Shown here: piece by piece, positions 1 to 4,750 of the stretch
How the letters are laid out: each line of letters opens with the position of its first letter
Position numbering within the stretch: position 1 is the first letter of the stretch
Source: Candidatus Sumerlaeota bacterium
Lineage (GTDB): Bacteria; Sumerlaeota; Sumerlaeia; MVZB01; JAJFLK01
Assembly (NCBI GenBank): GCA_021772735.1
Contig: JAJFLK010000133.1
Coordinates: 1 to 10,652 of the forward strand
Reading direction: 5' to 3'
DNA: 10,652 bases
Notes under the pieces: model-generated
Told to the model about the DNA's origin: nothing
Databases searched by the model: none
What the model saw: only the letters and a program-made list of their open reading frames with translations
Position numbers and translations under genes: made by a program

Positions 1-87
1 CTGGCTCTTGCGGAAGTGAGGAATGAATCGACGCACCAAAAAAGGGCATCACGAGGCCGGAGAGCGGAGAATCCAAAGGAACAGTAA
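1..87 (+). CDS. Possible 3' end of an unidentified plus-strand gene
   Basis: Reading frame 1 is open from the left edge to a TAA at 85-87 (28 codons); the other two forward frames stop within the first 30 bases. The peptide is rich in Arg, Lys, Glu and Gln (it ends R-A-E-N-P-K-E-Q), as a disordered basic tail of a longer protein might be. No family can be recognised from so short a tail, and an open frame of this length is expected often in GC-rich DNA. It could equally be non-coding. Confidence 0.2.
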   Translation: MALAEVRNESTHQKRASRGRRAENPKEQ

Positions 88-347
88 GTGACCAGAGACT
101 GCGGCGCATGACTGAAATGAAACCGCTTACAGGCATCGCTCAGGGCCAGGGGCATGGATGAGAGGCAAGACAGAGGGAGCGCAGGACGCAGTAATGGGTC
201 GGCCGAAAAGGGCCATCAAGTCGCAAAAACTTTCACTTTCTCGGCGCATGGATGTGCATAAGGGGCAGGAGACAGAAGATTTTCACAAACCAAACGAAGC
301 CTCAAAAAAAGAGCAGGGGCGGGTCAGGCAAAAGGAGAGGGAAGCAG
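88..347 (+). other. Purine-rich non-coding leader before the secreted-protein gene
   Basis: About 260 bases without a supported gene. The plus strand is rich in A and G, unlike the genes around it. I see no convincing -35/-10 pair. A short repeat, GCATGGATG, occurs at 152-160 and 246-254, and CGGCGCATG occurs at 102-110 and 242-250; both are probably chance. A small GGCC-GAAAAG-GGCC hairpin lies within about 202-215. The only clear functional element is the ribosome binding site at its right end. Confidence 0.4.
332..341 (+). promoter_or_regulatory. Ribosome binding site fixing the secreted-protein start
   Basis: The sequence AAGGAGAGGG lies just before the ATG at 348, with AAGGAG ending 10 nt and the second AGG about 7 nt before it. 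This supports ATG 348 and argues against the in-frame ATG at 252, which would add 32 basic residues in front of a normal signal peptide. Confidence 0.7.
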
Positions 348-1337
348 ATGAAACAAATGAAAAGATGGACGATGGCGGCGCTCATCGCAGGGGTCGCCCT
401 GGCGATCACCCCGAGGGGTGCTGAAGCTCAAAACAGCGAACCCCAGTGTCAGGTCGTAAGGGTCGACTTCGACGGTCAGACGCACGGCAGTTTCTTGAAC
501 GGAGTGCTCGGTGGCCTGGATTTCGGAACCGGCAATTTCGCGGCCTGGGATAATTCGGACTCAGGCACGGTCAATCCCATCTGGACGGCGTGCGGCGTGG
601 ACACGCGCAATGTCTTTATCCCCGGCAACAGCGCGGACCCGCCGAGCGAAACCCTTGTCGAAGAGACACGCATCATCGATTTCGTCGATGGCAACTGCCT
701 ACTGCTCAACCTGACAGTTGCGACTCATGGCACCGAAGTCGGCCGGATGCGCATCCGCTCTCTCGACGCCGATATGAACCCCACGGGTGATGTATTTATC
801 TGGTACCTTGTTCCCGGCGTGTGCGAAGTCGAGCTGATGACGAATTTCACGATTCCAGCTGCCAAGCTGGAGATCACATACTCGCGTGGCAGCGAGATGG
901 GCATCTTTGAGCTGATCTATTGTTGCCCCGAGCCGCCGGACCCGAACTTCGCCGGCTGCACTCCGGGCTTCTGGAAGAACCATACGGACGTATGGCCGAC
1001 CACCGACGGCATCAACGGCCCCGGCACGGACGTCGAGGATTTCTTCGGACTGGTCGATGGCTCGGCGAATAACCGGACGTTCGGGCTGACGTTGAACCTG
1101 CGCGGCCAAGCCAACAAAGTCCCCTACCTCAAGCTGCTCAAGCATGCCGTCGCGGCGGTGCTGAACGCGGCTTCGGCCGACGTGAATTATGAATTCACTG
1201 TCGCCGAAGTCATCGCCGCTGTCCAAGCAGCGATCGCCGGAGGCGAAGATGCGATGCTCGCTCAGAAGGATATCTTCGATACGGCGAACAATCGCGGCTG
1301 CACAATCGACGCGCACGGCAATCCGATCGACGACTGA
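348..1337 (+). CDS. Secreted protein of unknown function with a C-terminal CTPGFWKNH domain
   Basis: A 329-residue exported protein. Residues 1-27 form a classical signal peptide: Lys/Arg start, hydrophobic core A-A-L-I-A-G-V-A-L-A-I, and an A-E-A cleavage site before Q28. The middle part (about 34-190) is mostly beta-like, rich in Gly, Asp, Asn and Thr. Residues 204-212 read CTPGFWKNH, followed by L-L-K-H-A-V-A-A-V-L-N-A (263-274), an E-V-I-A-A-V-Q-A-A helix and a final N-N-R-G-C. This pattern is one I associate with uncharacterised secreted or cell-surface proteins of environmental bacteria; I know no assigned function. The mature part has eight cysteines (34, 82, 117, 159, 192, 193, 204, 318), consistent with disulfides outside the cytoplasm. 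There is no lipobox, C-terminal anchor or sorting tail. It looks like a single-gene unit, with its own ribosome binding site and terminator. Confidence 0.8.
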   Translation: MKQMKRWTMAALIAGVALAITPRGAEAQNSEPQCQVVRVDFDGQTHGSFLNGVLGGLDFGTGNFAAWDNSDSGTVNPIWTACGVDTRNVFIPGNSADPPSETLVEETRIIDFVDGNCLLLNLTVATHGTEVGRMRIRSLDADMNPTGDVFIWYLVPGVCEVELMTNFTIPAAKLEITYSRGSEMGIFELIYCCPEPPDPNFAGCTPGFWKNHTDVWPTTDGINGPGTDVEDFFGLVDGSANNRTFGLTLNLRGQANKVPYLKLLKHAVAAVLNAASADVNYEFTVAEVIAAVQAAIAGGEDAMLAQKDIFDTANNRGCTIDAHGNPIDD

Positions 1338-1363
1338 GCGTCCCCACCCCCCAGGGGATACGC
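1338..1363 (+). other. Hairpin directly after the secreted-protein stop codon
   Basis: GCGT-CCCC (1338-1345) can pair with GGGG-AT-ACGC (1354-1363), with an eight-base C-rich loop and a two-base AT bulge. It starts on the base after the TGA. It is not followed by a T tract, so it is more likely an mRNA 3' structure than a terminator. Confidence 0.4.
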
Positions 1364-1409
1364 TGACGGACATACGCGAGTTTGGTCCACGGACCGACCC
1401 GAACACTGG

Positions 1410-1425
1410 TGGAGTTTCGACTCCA
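1410..1425 (+). other. UUCG-loop hairpin abutting the terminator
   Basis: TGGAGT (1410-1415) and ACTCCA (1420-1425) form a perfect 6-bp stem around a TTCG loop. It touches the terminator stem that begins at 1426, so the two helices could stack end to end in the transcript. Confidence 0.5.
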
Positions 1426-1457
1426 GGGCCCCGGAGAAATCCGGGGTCCGTTTCTTT
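1426..1457 (+). terminator. Intrinsic terminator of the secreted-protein gene
   Basis: GGGCCCCGGA (1426-1435) pairs with TCCGGGGTCC (1440-1449): ten pairs, one of them G-U, closed by a GAAA tetraloop. It is followed after one G by TTTCTTT (1451-1457). This is a standard Rho-independent terminator about 90 nt after the stop codon. It isolates the secreted-protein gene from mnmE. Confidence 0.8.
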
Positions 1458-1567
1458 ATGTCGCCTATGCCGCCACGCCTCGAAGGCGCCAAACATGCAT
1501 TGCCAAATGAATCTTCCAAGAATCGCAAGCGGCCGACGCGAAGCGGGCGTGATCTTCGCCGAGGTGA

Positions 1568-1576
1568 TGCTATAAT
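1568..1576 (+). promoter_or_regulatory. Extended -10 promoter of mnmE, probably giving a leaderless mRNA
   Basis: TGC-TATAAT is a perfect extended -10 element. No good -35 box lies 16-18 bases upstream (GTGATC at 1549-1554 is the nearest, three matches of six), which is normal for extended -10 promoters. Only nine bases separate the hexamer from the ATG at 1586, so transcription should start about 2-4 nt before the start codon. No Shine-Dalgarno sequence lies at a usable distance, which agrees with a leaderless message. Confidence 0.6.
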
Positions 1577-1585
1577 CGGCTGGCC

Positions 1586-3106
1586 ATGAACTCAGCATCT
1601 CGGCAATATCTCGACGATACAATCGTCGCCCGCTCGACGGCGCCGGGCCCGGGCGCTATCGCGATCGTTCGCGTCGATGGGCCGGGCACGCCCGATCTGG
1701 TCCGCCGAATGTTCAATCCGCTCGGCCCGCTTCATCCGATCGATGCACCCCGCCAAGCGATTTTCGGCGAATGGACGGAACCTCCAGACGCCGAGCCGCG
1801 CGACGACGCGTCAGGCACCGAACACCGCATCATCGATGAAGGCATAACAATTTTCTTCAAGGCGCCGCACTCATTCACCGGCAACGACCTCGCCGAGCTG
1901 CAATGCCACGGCGGAACGGCTATCGTCCGCGCATTGATCGCCGCCGCTATGCGCCTCGGCGCTCGTCTCGCCGAGCCCGGTGAGTTCACGCGGCGCGCCT
2001 TCATGAACAACCGGCTCGACCTCGCCCAGGCAGAAGCCGTCGGAGATTTGATCCGCGCCGAGACCGACGCCGCAGCCCGCATGGCGCGTTCGCAACTGGC
2101 CGGTGGGCTTTCGCGCCGCATCAGCGAGCTGCGCACGAACCTGATCGACCTCGCCGCAGAGATTGAATCGCGGATCGACTTTCCCGAAGAAGGCCTCGCC
2201 GCCGAGGACCGGACTCGATTGCGGGCCGCGTTCGCCGCACTTGAGACCGGCCTGCGCAACTTAATGGCCTCGCGAAAACGCGGCCGCCTGCTGCGCGAGG
2301 GCGCGCGGATCGCACTGGTCGGCCCGCCGAACGTCGGCAAATCGAGCCTGCTGAACGCGCTGGCCCGCACCGAACGCGCGATCGTCACGCCGCATCCCGG
2401 CACGACACGCGATACCATCGAATGCACGATCGACCTGGCGGGCGTCGCCGTGACCATCGTCGATACGGCAGGCCTTCGGCCCGGCGGCGACGAGATTGAG
2501 CAGCTCGGAATCGAGCGCACGCACCGGGCGATGGGCGAGGCTGACATCGTCGTCGAAGTACGCGATGCGACCGGCGAGATCGAGGCGATGAACTTTGATT
2601 CAGGATCGTCGTGCGGCCCGGGTGACGAATTCTCCGGGGTCGCAGGTCAGCCCTCCGCGATCGTCTTCAATAAGATCGACTGCCTCGGCAATGAAGATGC
2701 GAGCGACGAAGACCTGGCCCGCAGGCGCGCGGCCGGTGCGGACTCCGCCCGCGCGTATCACGTTTCGGCCCTGACCGGGCGAGGCATCGAGGAATTCGAG
2801 GCGGGGCTTGAGGCTCTCTTATTCGGCGCGACCAACGGCGTTACCGACGAGACGGATCAAGACGACACGTCGGCGCGGGCCGAACCAGGAGGACAGATCG
2901 CCGTAGGCGCACGGCACGCCTCTCTTCTCGAGTCCTCGCTCGCCTCGATCACCCAGGCCCGGGGGGCGTGGGTCGCGCAGGCGGGCGATGAACTGGTCAT
3001 GATCGATCTGCGCGAGGCACTCCTCGGCCTGGATCAAATCCTCGGTCTCGGGCTCGGCGAGGCCATACTCGATCGTGTATTCGAAAAATTCTGCCTGGGC
3101 AAGTAG
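1586..3106 (+). CDS. mnmE: tRNA uridine-5-carboxymethylaminomethyl(34) synthesis GTPase MnmE
   Basis: MnmE works with MnmG in the cytoplasm to modify U34 in the wobble position of certain tRNAs, using a methylene/formyl-tetrahydrofolate carbon and GTP hydrolysis. The N-terminal folate-binding domain starts with the typical D-D-T-I-V-A-R. The inserted G domain shows G1 GPPNVGKS (246-253), G2 TPHPGTTRD (268-276), G3 DTAG (293-296), G4 NKID (362-365) and G5 SALTG (394-398). E305, in D-E-I-E, matches the catalytic Glu of the E. coli protein. The chain ends in F-C-L-G-K (502-506), the usual FC(I/L)GK tail with its conserved Cys. At 506 residues it is about 50 longer than the 454-residue E. coli protein; much of the excess is an acidic, Gly-rich segment at about 414-437, just before the A-R-H motif. 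The ATG is fixed by the family N-terminus and the promoter. Stand-alone gene. Confidence 0.96.
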   Translation: MNSASRQYLDDTIVARSTAPGPGAIAIVRVDGPGTPDLVRRMFNPLGPLHPIDAPRQAIFGEWTEPPDAEPRDDASGTEHRIIDEGITIFFKAPHSFTGNDLAELQCHGGTAIVRALIAAAMRLGARLAEPGEFTRRAFMNNRLDLAQAEAVGDLIRAETDAAARMARSQLAGGLSRRISELRTNLIDLAAEIESRIDFPEEGLAAEDRTRLRAAFAALETGLRNLMASRKRGRLLREGARIALVGPPNVGKSSLLNALARTERAIVTPHPGTTRDTIECTIDLAGVAVTIVDTAGLRPGGDEIEQLGIERTHRAMGEADIVVEVRDATGEIEAMNFDSGSSCGPGDEFSGVAGQPSAIVFNKIDCLGNEDASDEDLARRRAAGADSARAYHVSALTGRGIEEFEAGLEALLFGATNGVTDETDQDDTSARAEPGGQIAVGARHASLLESSLASITQARGAWVAQAGDELVMIDLREALLGLDQILGLGLGEAILDRVFEKFCLGK

Positions 3107-3177
3107 GCGGTCAAAACGTGGCGGATCAAGAGAGAAACGAGATCGCCGGCCTGCCGACCCAGGACGAAACAGAACTC

Positions 3178-3203
3178 AAAAAAACATCGCCCTCGGGGGC
3201 GAT
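3178..3203 (-). terminator. Terminator of the minus-strand genes, possibly bidirectional
   Basis: ATCGCCC (3186-3192) and GGGCGAT (3197-3203) form a perfect 7-bp stem with a four-base loop. Read on the minus strand it is followed by G and seven Ts (3184 down to 3178), a strong intrinsic terminator about 47 nt past the coiled-coil gene's stop codon. Read on the plus strand it is followed by TTGCTCTCAAATTTT, a weaker T-rich tail that may also end mnmE transcripts (mnmE stops at 3106). Confidence 0.75.
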
Positions 3204-3249
3204 TTGCTCTCAAATTTTCCGACGCGTGTCTCGCTCAACCTGGGGACAG

Positions 3250-3702
3250 CTAATCCGTCAATTGCCAGTCGTCCCACTCCTCGTGCTTCAGACGAATCTG
3301 GGCGGCCAGTCGCAATGCAAGATTCTCCGCCTCTTTCGTTTTCTCATCCGCCGATAGCGCGAGGCGTTTCTTCTGATCCGAGATGGTGAAATTTTTCTCC
3401 GCCAGAGCCTTCATTTCCCCGCCGCCCTTGCGCATTTCGGCGGCCGCTTCGGCTTCGCCCCTGGCGTCCATCTCGGTGGCCTGAACTTCGAGTTCGGCAG
3501 CCTTGCGCATGAGTTGCTCGCCCGCCTGATCGTAGATCTCAGCGACACGTCGCGCTTCGACCGCGTCCGCATCGGCAGCTTCCTTGCGCTGCAATGCCTC
3601 CGTGCGCAACGACTTCAGCTCTTCGGAAGAAGTCTCCGACAGCTTGTCTTCGGTCCAGGCCGCGCGCTCGTTCGGATGTTCCTCGACCATTTTTCTCTCC
3701 AT
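3250..3702 (-). CDS. Coiled-coil protein of unknown function
   Basis: A 150-residue cytoplasmic-type protein with no signal peptide, membrane segment or cysteine. From about residue 25 to 140 it is almost wholly helix-forming (Ala, Glu, Lys, Arg, Leu, with heptad-like spacing, for example E-E-L-K-S-L-R-T-E-A-L and A-A-E-L-E-V-Q-A-T), broken by G-G-G near 93-95. The C-terminus is acidic and aromatic (E-E-W-D-D-W-Q-L-T-D). I recognise no family. It lies 29 bp behind the receiver-domain gene and before a strong terminator, so the two are probably co-transcribed and may work together. The ATG at 3702 has GAGGA five bases upstream; the in-frame ATG at 3690 also has a usable GGAGAG, so the true N-terminus could be four residues shorter. 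Long uninterrupted length, operon position and terminator support a real gene. Confidence 0.75.
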   Translation of the reverse strand: MERKMVEEHPNERAAWTEDKLSETSSEELKSLRTEALQRKEAADADAVEARRVAEIYDQAGEQLMRKAAELEVQATEMDARGEAEAAAEMRKGGGEMKALAEKNFTISDQKKRLALSADEKTKEAENLALRLAAQIRLKHEEWDDWQLTD

Positions 3703-3731
3703 CGTGGTCCTCGTCTTTCTCCGCTGCGCAA

Positions 3732-4100
3732 TCAGACGTTCTCGGTCAGTGCATCGCGAACCGCGGCTATCAAGTCTTCGCCCTCGAAGGGCTTGCTCAG
3801 GTAGCCGGCCGCGCCGAGAGCATTGGCTGATTTCGCCAGGTTCCCCTCGTCGAGGGCCGTCAAAAAGATGACCGGAACAGCCTTCGTTTCAGGATGTTCC
3901 TGAAGTCTCTTGAAAACCTCCATTCCACTCATCCCGGGCATGACCATGTCCAGGATCAGGAGCGATGGCGGATTCTCAATGGCCGCCGCCAGCCCGGATT
4001 CACCATCCTGGGCGGCCGCAACTCTGAACCCGTCGTCGCGCAAGTACGCCTGGACGATCGAGATCAAATCCTCGTCATCATCAACTAGAAGGATTTGCAT
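3732..4100 (-). CDS. Single-domain response regulator (receiver domain only)
   Basis: A 122-residue stand-alone REC domain. It has the acidic pair D7/D8 (L-L-V-D-D-D), the phospho-acceptor D51 (L-I-L-D-M-V-M-P-G-M-S-G), T81 (F-L-T-A), the aromatic switch Y100 and K103 (S-K-P-F). All five functional positions of the CheY-type fold are intact, so it should be phosphorylated by a histidine kinase. No kinase lies in the window and there is no DNA-binding or enzymatic output domain, so it must act through protein contacts. The coiled-coil protein encoded 29 bp downstream is an obvious candidate partner. The start at 4100 is preferred over the in-frame ATG at 4113-4115 because AAGGA (4108-4112) sits seven bases before it and M-Q-I-L-L-V-D-D-D is the normal family beginning. 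The longer form would add five residues. Confidence 0.9.
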   Translation of the reverse strand: MQILLVDDDEDLISIVQAYLRDDGFRVAAAQDGESGLAAAIENPPSLLILDMVMPGMSGMEVFKRLQEHPETKAVPVIFLTALDEGNLAKSANALGAAGYLSKPFEGEDLIAAVRDALTENV

Positions 4101-4107
4101 TCGCTTA

Positions 4108-4112
4108 TCCTT
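4108..4112 (-). promoter_or_regulatory. Ribosome binding site deciding the response-regulator start
   Basis: AAGGA on the minus strand with a seven-base spacer to the ATG at 4100. The alternative ATG at 4115 has only AAGG with a three-base gap. Confidence 0.6.
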
Positions 4113-4138
4113 CATGACCCTTAATACTCAGTGACCAC

Positions 4139-4144
4139 AATATA
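4139..4144 (-). promoter_or_regulatory. Possible -10 box for the response regulator / coiled-coil unit
   Basis: TATATT on the minus strand matches TATAAT in five of six positions. It would start transcription near 4132, about 30 nt before the ATG at 4100 and upstream of its ribosome binding site. No matching -35 box is visible at 16-18 bp, so this is tentative. Confidence 0.3.
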
Positions 4145-4156
4145 CTCACATCGGTT

Positions 4157-4179
4157 CACGCTATCCCCATCGGAGCGTG
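4157..4179 (-). other. Hairpin between the bacilliredoxin-like gene and the response regulator
   Basis: CACGCT (4157-4162) and AGCGTG (4174-4179) form a perfect 6-bp stem with an 11-base loop. It lies about 60 nt past the stop codon of the upstream minus-strand gene. There is no T tract after it on that strand, so it may mark an mRNA 3' end rather than a classical terminator. Confidence 0.35.
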
Positions 4180-4239
4180 AGCGCCAGATAAATCTTAGTT
4201 CTCTTGCGTTACGGAGCGATCTTGAAAAGACCATCTCGC

Positions 4240-4602
4240 TCAGGACGGGGGATCAGCCGAAGCACTCGACTCCCAGGCCTGCCTGATGGCATCGGCCTGG
4301 ATCGCGCCATGCGACGCGTCCCAGACCGCCTTGCCGGAATCAATAAGGATGAGCTGAGGTGACTGGTGGACAACCCCCGAGCGCGAAGCGATCTCATTGG
4401 AGACCGGACGCGATTCGATCACCTTGACCAGAAAGAAGGGCGGCGCGTCTCGGCCCTCTTCGTCCAGGTAGGAGATCACGCGGCCGTGCGCCGAAGCGGA
4501 AATCGGGCACGTCGTGCTGTGCTTGAAGATGAAAACCGGTTTGTCTTCGCTCGAAGACAAGGCGCGCTCAAGGTCTTCGGCGGATTGGAGATGGAACATC
4601 AT
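4240..4602 (-). CDS. brxC: Monothiol bacilliredoxin-like protein (BrxC/YtxJ family)
   Basis: A 120-residue thioredoxin-fold protein. In Bacillus, BrxC (YtxJ) takes part in removing bacillithiol from protein thiols. The signature is clear: K-H-S-T-T-C-P-I-S (27-35) with the single cysteine C32, then E-S-R-P-V-S-N-E (63-70), V-H-Q-S-P-Q (78-83, with the cis-proline position of the fold) and D-A-S-H-G (95-99). C32 is the only Cys, as expected for the monothiol type. The start at 4602 is chosen because AGGAGG (4611-4616) lies eight bases upstream and M-M-F-H-L-Q-S-A-E-D-L begins where family members normally do. The frame stays open to another ATG at 4689, which also has a possible site (GAGGTGAT) and would add 29 basic/Gly-Ala residues. 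It is the next gene after nuoM on the same strand. Use of bacillithiol itself by this organism is inference; another low-molecular-weight thiol is possible. Confidence 0.85.
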   Translation of the reverse strand: MMFHLQSAEDLERALSSSEDKPVFIFKHSTTCPISASAHGRVISYLDEEGRDAPPFFLVKVIESRPVSNEIASRSGVVHQSPQLILIDSGKAVWDASHGAIQADAIRQAWESSASADPPS

Positions 4603-4610
4603 GCTGGAAT

Positions 4611-4616
4611 CCTCCT
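4611..4616 (-). promoter_or_regulatory. Ribosome binding site deciding the bacilliredoxin-like start
   Basis: A perfect AGGAGG on the minus strand, eight bases before the ATG at 4602. It lies inside the longer open frame that starts at 4689, and is the main argument for the shorter protein. Confidence 0.65.
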
Positions 4617-4696
4617 GCTCGCGCGGAGCGCCGGAAAGTATCCCGCCCGCCCCGGCGGCTAATCTGCGGACGAACGAACGAATCATCATATCACCT

Positions 4697-4727
4697 CTCG
4701 CCGGCGAGGTCGGTGAGCCCGCTCACC
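4697..4727. repeat. Two adjacent palindromes between nuoM and the bacilliredoxin-like gene
   Basis: CTCGCCGGCGAG (4697-4708) is a perfect 12-base palindrome. Three bases away GGTGAGC (4712-4718) is repeated inverted as GCTCACC (4721-4727). Neither is followed by a T tract on either strand. They could be mRNA processing or stabilising structures at the 3' end of the nuo transcript, or a protein binding site before the next gene. Confidence 0.4.
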
Positions 4728-4750
4728 AGGAGCTGGATGGGCAAAACCGC

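Noticed and set aside
252..347. Upstream ATG that would extend the secreted protein by 32 residues
   Set aside because: No ribosome binding site before it; a strong one sits before ATG 348, and the extension would mask the signal peptide.
158..424. 88-residue plus-strand open frame overlapping the start of the secreted-protein gene
   Set aside because: Highly charged, no recognisable features, and it runs out of frame through the signal peptide of a well-supported gene.
1380..1450. Possible tRNA-like arm (GGAGTTTCGACTCC)
   Set aside because: No acceptor stem, anticodon arm or D arm can be drawn around it; it is a simple hairpin before a terminator.
699..1622. 307-residue minus-strand open frame opposite the secreted-protein gene and the start of mnmE
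   Set aside because: Antisense shadow of GC-rich coding DNA; it crosses a terminator and a promoter and has Arg/Asp-rich shadow composition.
3118..3357. 79-residue plus-strand frame starting with GTG after mnmE
   Set aside because: It reads through the terminator hairpin into the antisense of the coiled-coil gene and resembles no family.
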